A DNA stretch of 64,000 bases from RHKX01 sp035759925 (GCA_035759925.1 DASTTY010000016.1:11048-75047); one strand, 5' to 3'. Shown: positions 25,779-34,782, counted from the first letter of the stretch. The notes: a model not told the origin generated them from the letters alone. Translations and numbers: made by a program.

Positions 25779-26381
25779 CTATTGAGCCGGCCGAAACATC
25801 ATGTAGACGTCGATGCCCTCGCCGAGCGGGCCTTCACCGATCACCTCGAAGCCACGGCGGCCGTAGAAGCCGATGTTCTCGGGCGTGTGCGTGTCGAGCG
25901 CGCAGGCGTCCCCGGCGGCGTCGCGGACCGCGAGGTCGTGGTCGAGCAGGCGGCCCCCGAGCCCCTGCCCGTGCAGTTCCGGATCGGTCGCAATCGTGTC
26001 GAGATACCAGTGCTCGGTGGTCGGCTTCAGCGACGCGATCAGCTCGTCGCCCGCGCGCATCTCGCCGGCGCGCTCGCCGTAGGTCGCGTAGTCGGACTCG
26101 CTGCGCCGGCTCGCCAGCTCGGGGACGCCGGGCGGGATCCACATCGTCGTCGCGGTTCCGGCGCCGATCGTCCAGCACTCGCCGTAGGGGATGAACCGCT
26201 CGAGCAGGTCCCAGCGGAAGCGCTCGTAGATCCGCTCCTCGCGATCGGTGGGGTCGGGCATCGCCCAATCGCCCCACGGCTCGTGCCAGGCGAACGCCCG
26301 GGCCAGGACCCGCGCCGCCCGGTCGACGTCGCCGGGCTCGAGGCGGCGCGGCTCCTCGTCGGTGTCAGAGGCCGAGGCCAC
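25779..26381 (-). CDS. GNAT-family N-acetyltransferase
   Basis: 200 aa with the GNAT fold. LDTIATDPELHGQGLGGRLL is motif A with the acetyl-CoA pyrophosphate loop, and NIGFYGRRGFEVIGE is motif B. Target amine is unknown. It starts with GTG inside the last 17 bp of the acyl-CoA dehydrogenase gene, so the two are translated together. Confidence 0.82.
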   Translation of the reverse strand: MASASDTDEEPRRLEPGDVDRAARVLARAFAWHEPWGDWAMPDPTDREERIYERFRWDLLERFIPYGECWTIGAGTATTMWIPPGVPELASRRSESDYATYGERAGEMRAGDELIASLKPTTEHWYLDTIATDPELHGQGLGGRLLDHDLAVRDAAGDACALDTHTPENIGFYGRRGFEVIGEGPLGEGIDVYMMFRPAQ

Positions 26382-27543
26382 GGCCGAGGATCTCCTTCAT
26401 GACCTCGTCGGTGCCACCGCCGATCGGCCCGAGGCGGGCGTCGCGAAGGACGCGTTCGACCTCGTACTCGCGCATGTAGCCGTAGCCGCCGTGGATCTGG
26501 ACCGTCTCGTCGGCCACCTCGACCGCGGCGCGCTGGGTGAACAGCTTCGCCTCGGTGACCTCGCGGAGGGCGTCACGGCCGGAGGCGAGCAGCCGCAGCG
26601 CCGAGTAGGTCATCGCCCGCCCCGCCTCGAGCTTCGTCGCCATCTCGGCGACCTCGTGGCGAATCGCCTGGAACTTGCCGATCGGCCGCCCGAACGCCTG
26701 CCGCTCGAGCGCGTAATCGACGGCCCGCCGCAGGCACCAGTCCATCGTCCCGACGGCGCCGAGCGCCATCAGCAGCCGCTCCCACTGGAAGTTGGCCATG
26801 ATCAGCTTGAAGCCCTCGTTCTCGCCGCCGAGCAGATTCTCGTCGGGGACGAAGACGTCGCTGAACGCGAGCTCACCGGTGTCGGAGGAGTGCCAGCCGA
26901 GCTTCTCGAGCTTCCGCGAGACCTCGTAGCCGTCCATCTCGCGTTCGAGGATCAGGAACGAGATGCCGTCGTGGCCGCCCGAGGCGGTGGTCCGGACGGC
27001 GCAGACGAGGAAGTCGGCGCGGACCCCGTTGGTGATGAACGTCTTCGACCCGTTGACGAGCCAGCCGCCGTCCACGCGCTGCGCCGCGGTCCGGATCGAG
27101 GCGACGTCGGAGCCGGCGCCGGGCTCGGTGATCCCGAGCGCGGCGATCCGCTCGCCGGCGATCGCCGGGCGCAGGAAGCGCTCGTGCTGGTCCTCGGTGC
27201 CGAAGTTGAAGACGGGCGGCGTCGCGATGCCGGTGTGGGCGCCGAGCCCGGCGCCGACGCCGCCGCAGACGCCGGCGGCGGCGAGCTCCTCGGCCCAGAC
27301 GGCGTCGTGGACGAGGTCGCCGCCCTGGCCGCCGAGCCGCTCGGGGTACTTGAGGCCGAGGAAGCCGAGCTCCGCGGCGCGGTCGAATAGCTCGCGCGGG
27401 AACTCGCGCCGGCGCTCCCACTCGCCCTGCTCGGGGACGATCTCACTCTCGACCCAGCGGCGGACCGTCGCCCGCAGCTCCTCGTGCTCCTCCTCGAACG
27501 GGGGTATCAGCGACCGCCGGCCGGTGTCCTTGATGACGCTCAC
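26365..27543 (-). CDS. Acyl-CoA dehydrogenase
   Basis: 392-aa FAD enzyme introducing an alpha-beta double bond in an acyl-CoA. LGITEPGAGSDVASIRT and RQAFGRPIGKFQAIRH are the two family signatures. The usual late glutamate is absent (GPIGGGTDEVM); the likely base is E255 in NFQWERLL, the arrangement found in isovaleryl- and long-chain-type dehydrogenases. GTG start with TAGCGT 7 nt upstream. It is a paralogue of the gene at 31974-33182 but lacks that gene's operator. It is coupled to the GNAT gene. Confidence 0.9.
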   Translation of the reverse strand: MSVIKDTGRRSLIPPFEEEHEELRATVRRWVESEIVPEQGEWERRREFPRELFDRAAELGFLGLKYPERLGGQGGDLVHDAVWAEELAAAGVCGGVGAGLGAHTGIATPPVFNFGTEDQHERFLRPAIAGERIAALGITEPGAGSDVASIRTAAQRVDGGWLVNGSKTFITNGVRADFLVCAVRTTASGGHDGISFLILEREMDGYEVSRKLEKLGWHSSDTGELAFSDVFVPDENLLGGENEGFKLIMANFQWERLLMALGAVGTMDWCLRRAVDYALERQAFGRPIGKFQAIRHEVAEMATKLEAGRAMTYSALRLLASGRDALREVTEAKLFTQRAAVEVADETVQIHGGYGYMREYEVERVLRDARLGPIGGGTDEVMKEILGRGLGL

Positions 27544-27550
27544 CGCCGCC

Positions 27551-27556
27551 ACGCTA
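27551..27556 (-). promoter_or_regulatory. TAGCGT -10 box of the acyl-CoA dehydrogenase gene
   Basis: Minus-strand TAGCGT ends 7 nt before the GTG at 27543, same sequence and spacing as at the esterase gene (8662-8667). Confidence 0.5.
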
Positions 27557-27574
27557 CCTGCCGCGCGCCGCGAA

Positions 27575-28747
27575 TCAGGCGGGGAGCAGGTCGCGGAGCC
27601 GCTCGAGCAGGGCGCCGGCGTCGAACGGCTTGTCGATGAACGCAACCCGTCCCGACGTCGGGCCGAGATCGCTCGGCGGGGCGTCGTCGCTGTAGCCGGA
27701 CATGAACAGGACCGGGAGCCCTGGCCGCATCGCGACCGCCCGGCGGGCGAGGTCGTCGCCGCGCATCCCGGGCATCACGACGTCGGCGAGCAGCAGGTCG
27801 TAGCGGATGTCCGAGTCGTCGAGCGCGTCGAGGGCCTCGACGCCGCCCGGGCAGGAGGTCACCCGGTAGCCGGCCGTCTCGAGGATCCGCTCGGCGACCC
27901 GCCGGACCGCCTCGTCGTCCTCGGCGATCAGCACCGATTCGCCGCGTCCCGCCGGTGCCGCCCGGGTCGGCCGTTGCGGCGCGGTCCGCGCGCTCCGGCT
28001 CGCCGGCAGGTGGATCTCGATGCTCGTCCCCCGGCCCGGCACCGAGGAGAGATCGATCAGCCCGCCGGCCTGGGTGACGATCGTGTACACGGTCGCGAGG
28101 CCGAGCCCGGTCCCATGGCCCGCGGCCTTGGTCGTGAACATCGGCTCGAACGCCCGGGAGGCGACCTCGCTGTCCATGCCGACGCCGGTATCGGAGACGA
28201 GCAGCCGGACGAACCGTCCCGGCTCGGCGCCGGGATGGGCGATCGTCTCTGCGGCGCCGAGCTCGGCGTTGCCGGTCTCGAACGTCAGCGTGCCGCCGCC
28301 GGGCATCGCGTCGCGAGCGTTGACGGCGAGGTTGATCAGGATCTGCTCGATCCGTGCCGGGTCGTCGGCGAGCGGCCAGAGGTCGGTCGCCAGCTTCCGC
28401 TCGACGACGATGTGCTCGCCGATCGTCGAGCGCAGGAAACCGTCGAGCCCCGAGATCAACTCGTTCAGGTCGAAGACGATGTTCGCTCCGCTCTCGCGGC
28501 GCGCGAGGATCATCAGCTGCCGGACCAGCCCGACCCCGCGCTCGGCGGCGCGCCGGATCTCCTCGATGTCGGCCGCCGCCGGCGAGCCGGGCGGCACCGA
28601 GCCCTGGGCGAACCGGGCGTAGTTGATGATCACGCCGAGGATGTTGTTGAAGTCGTGCGCGATCCCACCGGCGAGCTGGCCGATGACCTGAAGCGGTGAC
28701 TCGGCGTCGCGATCGTCGGCGGGCGGGTCCCCATCGCCGGCGCTCAC
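27575..28747 (-). CDS. Hybrid histidine kinase: HisKA, HATPase and receiver, no sensor domain
   Basis: 390-aa cytoplasmic kinase. The phosphorylated histidine is H31 in GGIAHDFNNIL. The ATPase N-box LAVNARDAM, G1 VSDTGVGMD and G2 GHGTGLGLATV are all present. A C-terminal receiver follows (EDDE acidic pocket, phospho-acceptor D322 in LLADVVMPG, K373). There is no PAS, GAF or membrane region, so the input must come from a partner. It overlaps the response regulator gene upstream by 4 bp (GTGA). Confidence 0.9.
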   Translation of the reverse strand: MSAGDGDPPADDRDAESPLQVIGQLAGGIAHDFNNILGVIINYARFAQGSVPPGSPAAADIEEIRRAAERGVGLVRQLMILARRESGANIVFDLNELISGLDGFLRSTIGEHIVVERKLATDLWPLADDPARIEQILINLAVNARDAMPGGGTLTFETGNAELGAAETIAHPGAEPGRFVRLLVSDTGVGMDSEVASRAFEPMFTTKAAGHGTGLGLATVYTIVTQAGGLIDLSSVPGRGTSIEIHLPASRSARTAPQRPTRAAPAGRGESVLIAEDDEAVRRVAERILETAGYRVTSCPGGVEALDALDDSDIRYDLLLADVVMPGMRGDDLARRAVAMRPGLPVLFMSGYSDDAPPSDLGPTSGRVAFIDKPFDAGALLERLRDLLPA

Positions 28748-29391
28748 TCGAGCAGCCCCCAGCGCATCGCGGTGGCGACGGCGGCGGCGCGATCGGAGAC
28801 GCCGAGCTTCTCGTAGAGGTTGTGGAGGTGGGTCTTCACGGTCGCCTCGGAGAGATGCAGCTCCTCGCCGATCCGGCCGGCTGTCCGGCCCTCGGCGAGC
28901 AGCCGCAGGACCTCGGCCTCGCGGTCGGTCAGCGCCGGCCGCTCCGAGGTCTCGCGGAGCTGGATCTCGGTCGCGATGCCGGCGGCGAACTGCGGTGCGA
29001 TCACCGTCTCGCCGCGGCCGGCGGCGACGATCGACTCGCAGAGCTCGGTGTGGTCGGAGGCCTTCGACACGTATCCGGCCGCACCCTCGGCAAGCGCTTT
29101 GTAGGCGGCGCCGGAGTCCTCGTAGCCGGTCAGGAGCATCACCTTCGTGCGCAGCCCGTCGCGCTGGACGGCGCTGACGATCTTGAGGCCGTCGAGGCCG
29201 GGCATCCGGACGTCGACGACGGCGACGTCCGGCTCGAGCTCGTTGATCCGCTCGAGGGCCTGGCGGCCGTCGGCGGTCGAGCCGACGAGCTCGAGGTCGG
29301 GGCGCTCGCCGATCGCCCGCTCGAGGCCCTGGCGATAGACCGGATGATCGTCCGCGATCAGGATCGTCAGCCGTCGGGCGCTCACCGGCAT
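28744..29391 (-). CDS. NarL/FixJ-type response regulator
   Basis: 215 aa with an N-terminal receiver (DD14-15, phospho-acceptor D60 in VVDVRMPG, lysine in YVSKASD) and a C-terminal LuxR helix-turn-helix (LTDREAEVLRLLAEGRTAGRIG, then SEATVKTHLHNLYEKL). It is translated just before the hybrid kinase, whose phosphoryl group it probably receives. A 228-bp upstream region contains a CAACCG-AA-CGGTTG palindrome that could be an operator. Confidence 0.92.
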   Translation of the reverse strand: MPVSARRLTILIADDHPVYRQGLERAIGERPDLELVGSTADGRQALERINELEPDVAVVDVRMPGLDGLKIVSAVQRDGLRTKVMLLTGYEDSGAAYKALAEGAAGYVSKASDHTELCESIVAAGRGETVIAPQFAAGIATEIQLRETSERPALTDREAEVLRLLAEGRTAGRIGEELHLSEATVKTHLHNLYEKLGVSDRAAAVATAMRWGLLE

Positions 29392-29435
29392 GATTCTCGC
29401 ACGGAGGGTGGCGGCTCCAGACGCGCCGGACCGCT

Positions 29436-29449
29436 CAACCGAACGGTTG
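29436..29449. promoter_or_regulatory. CAACCG-AA-CGGTTG palindrome upstream of the response regulator
   Basis: Perfect 6-bp arms with a 2-bp spacer, 45 bp before the ATG of the 28744-29391 gene. A CCCTCGC/GCGAGGG hairpin (29535-29553) lies further upstream and may end transcription of the preceding regulator gene. Binding protein unknown. Confidence 0.35.
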
Positions 29450-29619
29450 GCGGCGAGTTCAACCGGCAGTTCAGCCGCGTGGCTCTCAAGCTGTCGATCG
29501 GGCCCGCCGATGGGATGTCAGACACGGTTGCACTCCCTCGCCACATGCGAGGGACGAACGGAACGGCTGAGGGCGTCGCGGCAGCGGCGCCCTCTCTCGT
29601 CGGGCCCCTCCCGTCCATC

Positions 29620-30291
29620 TCAGTCGATCAGCCCGAACCGCATCGCCCGGGCAACGGCAGCGGCGCGATCGGAGACGTCGAGCTTCTCGTAGGCGTGATG
29701 GAGATGCGTCTTGATCGTCGCGTCGCTGAGGTGGAGCCGGCCGGCGACGTCGGCGACCGAGCCGCCCTCGGCGGTCAGGGCGAGGACCTCGCGCTCGCGC
29801 TCGGTGAGGGCCGGACGGTCGCCGCGCTCGCGAAGGCGGATCTCGGCGGCGAGCCCCGCCTGGAAGCCGTCGTCGATCACGGTCTCGCCGCCGGCGACGG
29901 CAGCGATCGCCGTGCAGACCCGGTCCGCCTCGCTGCGCTTCGCCAGGTAGCCGCCGACGCCCAGCGACAGCGCCCGGTAGAGCGGGGCGCTGTCGGAGCC
30001 GGCGGCGAGGATCAGGACCCGGGTCGGGACGGCCGCGTTCTGCAGCGCCTCGAGGACCGCGATGCCGCCCGGATCGGGGAGGTCGAGATCGACGACGGCC
30101 ACGGCGGGCGCGGCGAGCTTGATCGCCGCGATCGCCCGCTCGACGTCGGCGGCCTCGTCGGCGACCGTCATGCCGGCCTCGGTGAGGACCGCGACGATCC
30201 CGATCCGGAACAGCGGACTGCCGTCGGCGACGGTGACGACGAGGTCGTCGGGGGATTGCCCGTTCTGCCCGAGCTGCGAGTTCCGGCCCAC
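29620..30291 (-). CDS. NarL-type response regulator with a reduced acidic pocket
   Basis: 223 aa from the GTG at 30291. The receiver has the phospho-acceptor D68 (VVDLDLPD), but the acidic pair reads VADGS (only D23), so phosphorylation may be weak or altered. The C-terminal LuxR domain (LTEREREVLALTAEGGSVADVA, TIKTHLHHAYEKL) is intact and closely parallels the neighbouring regulator, suggesting a local duplication. No dedicated kinase lies next to it other than the hybrid kinase two genes downstream. Confidence 0.87.
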   Translation of the reverse strand: MGRNSQLGQNGQSPDDLVVTVADGSPLFRIGIVAVLTEAGMTVADEAADVERAIAAIKLAAPAVAVVDLDLPDPGGIAVLEALQNAAVPTRVLILAAGSDSAPLYRALSLGVGGYLAKRSEADRVCTAIAAVAGGETVIDDGFQAGLAAEIRLRERGDRPALTEREREVLALTAEGGSVADVAGRLHLSDATIKTHLHHAYEKLDVSDRAAAVARAMRFGLID

Positions 30292-30665
30292 GTCGCGATC
30301 GTGGCAGCGGCGGCGCCGATCGCAAAGCGTTTGGACGGATGATGGAGGCAGCCATCCTCCGATCGGTCCGGCCTGGTGCTGATCGGGTTGAGCCCGGGCG
30401 CGCCCGCGGTTCACCCGTTCGGACGATTGCCATTCGCGCCCGGACCCTCGATCGTGGGCGGCAGACAGGGCCTATGAGTCCCACGAACCGGCGTGGCGCC
30501 AAGTCACCGAGTCATCGGGGCGCCGCGTGCTCAGGTCCGATCCATACCCATCCCCGTCTCGGCCCGCCTCAGGCAACAGGCGGGCCGAGATATTTCCGCA
30601 TCGCCCCACCTGGGCGGCGATGGACAAACCTCAAGTCGGGTGTCGGCGCTGCCGATCCTCGTTGG
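30292..30665. other. 374-bp intergenic region between divergent regulator and pilin-like genes
   Basis: No coding signal is convincing here. It contains a perfect 13-bp inverted repeat (30557-30569 / 30578-30590) followed by TATTT, and a second small hairpin (CATCGCC/GGCGATG) closer to the pilin gene. These could form a regulated leader on the plus strand. I compared it by eye with c-di-GMP riboswitch consensus and did not find a match. Confidence 0.4.
30557..30590 (+). terminator. Strong hairpin plus TATTT in the pilin gene leader
   Basis: TCTCGGCCCGCCT pairs perfectly with AGGCGGGCCGAGA across an 8-nt loop, then TATTT. It is terminator-like in shape but sits upstream of the gene, so it may be an attenuator or protect against read-in. 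Confidence 0.45.
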
Positions 30666-31964
30666 GTGACGTCCGTCCTCACCCAGCCGTCCGTGCGACC
30701 GTCGCTCCGGGACGAGTCCGGGATCGCGCTCCCCGTCGTCCTGATGGTCGTGGTCGTCGGCTTCGCGCTGGCGAGCATCGGCGCCCTCGCGGCGATCGGA
30801 AGCATCCGCAACGCCGGGCGCGACGAGAGCGACAAGAGCGCCTTCGCGGTCGCCGAAGCGGGCGCCCAGCAGGCGCTGTTCCGCCAGAACAACGTCCTGT
30901 CGACGCCGACCTACCCGTGCCTCGTCGAGAGTGCCGGCGGGACGCTCGTGGCGAGCAGCCCCCAGGCCGACGGCTGGTGCGCGACGCAATCCGGCACCGT
31001 CGGCGACGGCAGCTACCGCTATCGCGTCCTGCCCGATGCCGGCAGCGACAATCCGAGCGAGCGGGCGATCGCGATCGTCTCCGAAGGGACGCTGAACGGG
31101 GAGACCCGGCGGATCCAGGTCGGCGCCGCGGCCTCGACCGGGCAGCCGGCATTCGCCGGCGGCAGCGTCATCGGCCTCGACAGCCTCAACTTCAGCGGCA
31201 ACGCGGCCGTTCAGGGGACGATGCGGACGAACGGCAACGTCACCGTCAGCGGCTCGGCGACCTGCAACGGCGACGCCACCGTCGGCGGCGGGATCGTCCC
31301 GAGTCCGGACGTCTGCAACGGGGAGGTCCAGCAGGGCACGACGACGCTCGGCCCGGTTGATCTCGGCAACGTCTGGAACACCAACGACAACGCGCGACTG
31401 ACCGACGGCCGCGACGTCGTCCAGTCGAACCGCACCGTCTGGGACCCGAGCACCCGGACCCTGAGCCTCCGCAACAAGGACGCCGTCACGCTCGGCGGCA
31501 GCAATTACGCCATCTGCAAGCTCGACATGACCGGCGGGACGCTGATCGCCGCCCAGGGCACGCGGGTGCGGATCTACTTCGCCGGGCCCGACCTCTGCGG
31601 GGGTCAGACCACGCCGATCGACATGACCGGCGGGCGGATCGCGACGACCAGCGGCAACCCCGACGACCTGGCGCTGCTCGTCGTCGGCTCGCCGACCGTC
31701 GCGACGACGGTCAACATGCGCGGCAACGGCGCCGTCAACCAGCTGCTCCTCTACGCGCCGCGCTCGAACGCGACGCTGAACGGCACCGCCGACTTCGCCG
31801 GCGCGTTCGCCGGCAAGACGCTGACGTTCAACGGCACCGGCAACATCGGCGGCGTCAACTCCTCGCTGACGTTCACGACCCCGGTCGAGTTCCTCTTCAA
31901 GCAGACGCGCTTCGTCGAGTGCGTCGGCCCGATGACGGTGAGCAGCCCCGGCCAGGGCTGTTAG
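30666..31964 (+). CDS. PilX-like type IV pilus minor pilin / surface protein
   Basis: 432 aa from the GTG at 30666. A short basic leader is followed by ESGIALPVVLMVVVVG and one hydrophobic helix (about 20-45), then SAFAVAEAGAQQAL, the arrangement of PilX-type minor pilins. The C-terminal 300 residues are Gly/Asn/Thr-rich with repeating GNAAVQG-, NGTADFAG- and NGTGNIGG-like turns, suggesting a beta-solenoid. Four or more cysteines may form disulfides outside the cell. No other pilus genes are in the window. Confidence 0.72.
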   Translation: MTSVLTQPSVRPSLRDESGIALPVVLMVVVVGFALASIGALAAIGSIRNAGRDESDKSAFAVAEAGAQQALFRQNNVLSTPTYPCLVESAGGTLVASSPQADGWCATQSGTVGDGSYRYRVLPDAGSDNPSERAIAIVSEGTLNGETRRIQVGAAASTGQPAFAGGSVIGLDSLNFSGNAAVQGTMRTNGNVTVSGSATCNGDATVGGGIVPSPDVCNGEVQQGTTTLGPVDLGNVWNTNDNARLTDGRDVVQSNRTVWDPSTRTLSLRNKDAVTLGGSNYAICKLDMTGGTLIAAQGTRVRIYFAGPDLCGGQTTPIDMTGGRIATTSGNPDDLALLVVGSPTVATTVNMRGNGAVNQLLLYAPRSNATLNGTADFAGAFAGKTLTFNGTGNIGGVNSSLTFTTPVEFLFKQTRFVECVGPMTVSSPGQGC

Positions 31965-31973
31965 CCGACCTCG

Positions 31974-33182
31974 CTAGAGCCCGTAGGAGCGGCCGATGAC
32001 TTCGAGCATGATCTCGTCGGTGCCGGCACCGATCCGGTTCAGGCGGACGTCGCGGTAGGCGCGCTCGATCCCGTACTCCTTCATGTAGCCGTAGCCGCCG
32101 TGGATCTGGATGCACTCGTCGGCGACCTCGCAGGCGACCCGGGAGGTGTAGAGCTTCGTCTCGGTGATCTCGCGGACCGGGTATTCGCCGTTGTTGAAGC
32201 GCCAGGCGGTCGTGTAGGTGAGCTGCTTGGCGGCCTCGATCTTCGTCGCCATCTCCGCGAACTTGTGACGGATCGCCTGGAACTTGCCGATCGGCCGGCC
32301 GAACGCCTGCCGCTCCTTCGCGTACTCGAGCGTCTTCTCGAACAGCCGCTCGGCGCCGGCGACCGAGCCGGCGGCGGCGACGAGCCGCTCCCCCTGGAGC
32401 TCCCAGGAGATGTGGTAGAAGCCCTTGCCCTCCTGGCCGAGGATGTTCTCGGCCGGCACCCGGACGTCCTCGAAGGCGAGCTCGGCCGTGTCGGAGGCGT
32501 GCATCCCCATCTTCTCGAGCGTCCGCGCCACCGTGAAGCCGGGGACGTTGTTGCCCTCGTCGTCCTTGAGGTCGACGATGAACAGCGTCACGCCGTCGTG
32601 GCCGGCGTCGGGGTCGGTCTTGGTGACGAGGAGGATGAAGTCGGCGCGGGCGCCGTTGGTGATGAACGTCTTCGCCCCGTTGATCACGTACTCGTCGCCG
32701 TCGCGGCGCGCCGTCGTCCGGATCCCGGCGACGTCGGAGCCGGCGCCCGGCTCGGTGATCCCGAGGCAGGCGATCTTCTCGCCCTTGATCCCCGGGACGA
32801 GCCAGCGCTGCTTCTGCTCCTCGGTGCCGAGCAGCTCGATCGGCGGCAGGACCATGTCGGTGTGGACGGCGAGGCCCATGCCGAGCCCCCCGGAGCCGGC
32901 GTAGGACAGGCACTCGGAGCGGATCAGCGAGTAGAAGTAGTCACCGCCCTGGCCGCCGTACTCCTCCGGGAAGCAGAGGCCGACGTAGCCGAGCTCGGCC
33001 ATCCGGTGCAGGACCGAGTCGGGCCAGAGCGTCTCCTCCCACTCCTCGGCGTGCGGCGTCAGCTCCTTCAGGACCCACGACTTCATCGACTCGCGGAGGT
33101 CCTCGTGCTCGTCGGTGAAGATCAGGTGCTTGCGCGCGGACCCGTGGTCCGGCTTCAGCACGTCGCTCGCTGCTGTGGCCAC
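31974..33182 (-). CDS. Acyl-CoA dehydrogenase, isovaleryl-CoA dehydrogenase-like
   Basis: 402-aa FAD dehydrogenase. LGITEPGAGSDVAGIRT and RQAFGRPIGKFQAIRH are family signatures. The catalytic base is placed at E265 (LQGERLV), and the late motif reads NRIGAGTDEIM, as in human isovaleryl-CoA dehydrogenase (EIGAGTSEV). This points to a branched substrate such as isovaleryl-CoA, though long-chain dehydrogenases share the arrangement. The GTG at 33182 has AAGGAG 6 nt upstream, which decides the start. Operator B lies 29 bp upstream. Expected product: 3-methylcrotonyl-CoA, the substrate of the carboxylase at 8.8-12.4 kb. Confidence 0.88.
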   Translation of the reverse strand: MATAASDVLKPDHGSARKHLIFTDEHEDLRESMKSWVLKELTPHAEEWEETLWPDSVLHRMAELGYVGLCFPEEYGGQGGDYFYSLIRSECLSYAGSGGLGMGLAVHTDMVLPPIELLGTEEQKQRWLVPGIKGEKIACLGITEPGAGSDVAGIRTTARRDGDEYVINGAKTFITNGARADFILLVTKTDPDAGHDGVTLFIVDLKDDEGNNVPGFTVARTLEKMGMHASDTAELAFEDVRVPAENILGQEGKGFYHISWELQGERLVAAAGSVAGAERLFEKTLEYAKERQAFGRPIGKFQAIRHKFAEMATKIEAAKQLTYTTAWRFNNGEYPVREITETKLYTSRVACEVADECIQIHGGYGYMKEYGIERAYRDVRLNRIGAGTDEIMLEVIGRSYGL

Positions 33183-33210
33183 CGCTGCTCCTTCGGTCGA
33201 AGACTGGTCG

Positions 33211-33237
33211 AAAGTAGACAGTAGCACTTACTACTTC
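33211..33237. promoter_or_regulatory. Operator B: 25-bp inverted repeat before the isovaleryl-CoA dehydrogenase-like gene
   Basis: Left arm AAGTAGACAGT, spacer AGC, right arm ACTTACTACTT (9 of 11 dyad positions match). On the gene's strand the element ends in TACTTT, a good -10 box, with an expected 20-nt leader containing AAGGAG. Same element as 8736-8762 and 37474-37500. Confidence 0.75.
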
Positions 33238-33331
33238 ACGCAATCACCGGGGGCCGAAAGCCCAATCCGGTGCGCGCGGGCAGCCGATTGCGGACGCGAA
33301 TCGAACCAGCGCCGGCTGCCGTGCGGTGGGC

Positions 33332-33337
33332 TAGGCT
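33332..33337 (+). promoter_or_regulatory. TAGGCT -10 box of the P450 gene
   Basis: TAGGCT ends 10 nt before the GTG at 33348. Confidence 0.45.
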
Positions 33338-33347
33338 CGGCTCGACC

Positions 33348-34682
33348 GTGCTCCCGTCCGGCCCGTCCAGCCCCGGTCTCTGGCAGATGCGCCAGTGGTT
33401 CCGCGAACCCGTCCGGTTCATGGAGCGCAACCGCGACCGCCACGGGCCGATCTTCACCGTCAAGCTCGGCTCCCTGAAGCGCTGCGCGTTCGTCGCCGAG
33501 CCGGAAGACGCCTGGCAGGTCCTGAGCGGCGACCCCTCCACCTTCCGGATGGGCCCGACCAACCAGATCTTCCGGCCGGTGCTCGGCGAGCAGTCGCTGT
33601 TCCTGCTCGACGGCGAGGAGCACAAGCACCACCGGCGGCTGCTGACGCCCTCCTTCCACCCGCGGGCGGTCCGCGGCTACGCGAGCCTGATCGAGGAGAT
33701 CACGGCGCGCGAGATGGCGACCTGGCAGGTCGGCGAGCCGTTCCGGCTGCAGGGGCCGATGCGCCGGATCACGACCGAGTCGATCGTCCGGATCGTGATC
33801 GGCGTCTGCTCGCCGGAGCGCGACGCCGAGATCCGCAGCCTCGTCCGCGAGATGCTGGCGATCGCCGAGAACCCGCTGGCGCTGATGCCGCAGTTCCAGC
33901 GCGAGCTCGGCGGCCGCTCGCCGTTCGGCCGGGTGATGAACGTGACCCGCCGGATCGACGCGATCCTCCACGACGAGATCGGCCTCCGCCGCCTGCTTCG
34001 TCCCGACGAGCGCGGCAGCGACGTCCTCTCGGCCCTCGCCGGGCCGGAGCCGCACGAGGACGGTTTCATGACCGATCGCGAGATCCGCGACGAGCTGCTG
34101 ACGATGCTGATCGCCGGCCACGAGACGACCGCGAACGCGCTCGCCTGGTCGTTCGAGCGGCTGCTTCGCCACCCCGACGTTCTCGACCGGCTGCTCGCCG
34201 AGCTCGACGCCGGCGAGAGCGACTACCTCGACGCCGTCGTCAAGGAGACGCTCCGGCAGCGGCCGATCCTGCCGATCACCGCGCGGCGGTTGACCGAGGA
34301 GCGCGAGGTCGGCGAGTTCACGTTCCCGCGCGGCTGGACGCTGATGCCGTGCATATTCCTGATCCACCAGGACCCGGAGGTCTATCCGGAGCCGGAGCGC
34401 TACCGGCCCGAGCGGTTCCTCGGCGACGCGAAGCCGAGCTCGCGAGTCTGGCTGCCGTTCGGGGCCGGCTCCCGCCACTGCGTCGGCTCGCACCTCGCGC
34501 TGATGACGATCAAGTCGGTGATCCGGATCGTCCTGACCCGCGCGGTCCTCGAGGCCGATCCGGAGCCGGAGCCGATCGTCCGCAACAACATGACGCTCGC
34601 ACCGGGTCGCGGCGCGACGGCCATCCTGCGCGGCCGCCGCGGGACGCCGATCCGGCGCCAGCAGCCGAGCCGCACCCGGTAG
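33348..34682 (+). CDS. Cytochrome P450
   Basis: 444-aa heme monooxygenase. AGHETT (256-261) is the I-helix oxygen-activation motif and KETLRQRP the K-helix ExxR. YRPERFLGD is the meander, and FGAGSRHCVGSHLA supplies the heme-thiolate cysteine C378. No ferredoxin or reductase is adjacent; the FprA-type reductase at 48990-50390 is a possible electron donor through a ferredoxin encoded elsewhere. The substrate is unknown. The GTG start with TAGGCT upstream is preferred over an ATG 26 codons earlier. Confidence 0.92.
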   Translation: MLPSGPSSPGLWQMRQWFREPVRFMERNRDRHGPIFTVKLGSLKRCAFVAEPEDAWQVLSGDPSTFRMGPTNQIFRPVLGEQSLFLLDGEEHKHHRRLLTPSFHPRAVRGYASLIEEITAREMATWQVGEPFRLQGPMRRITTESIVRIVIGVCSPERDAEIRSLVREMLAIAENPLALMPQFQRELGGRSPFGRVMNVTRRIDAILHDEIGLRRLLRPDERGSDVLSALAGPEPHEDGFMTDREIRDELLTMLIAGHETTANALAWSFERLLRHPDVLDRLLAELDAGESDYLDAVVKETLRQRPILPITARRLTEEREVGEFTFPRGWTLMPCIFLIHQDPEVYPEPERYRPERFLGDAKPSSRVWLPFGAGSRHCVGSHLALMTIKSVIRIVLTRAVLEADPEPEPIVRNNMTLAPGRGATAILRGRRGTPIRRQQPSRTR

Positions 34683-34782
34683 ATAGGTTGCGGATTCAGG
34701 TTCCACGCCGGTTCTGGCGATAGGAGGAGCGTAGGACCGCCGTCGATCGGGGGCGACGGCTCGACACCAGGAAGTGTTCGTA

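Noticed and set aside
30480..30665. c-di-GMP riboswitch before the pilin-like gene
   Set aside because: I looked for the conserved GEMM core and tetraloop-receptor sequences and did not find them, so the element is reported only as an uncharacterised leader.
33270..33347. ATG start of the P450 26 codons upstream
   Set aside because: The added residues are Arg/Ala-rich without homology, and a TAGGCT box sits inside them, favouring the GTG at 33348.
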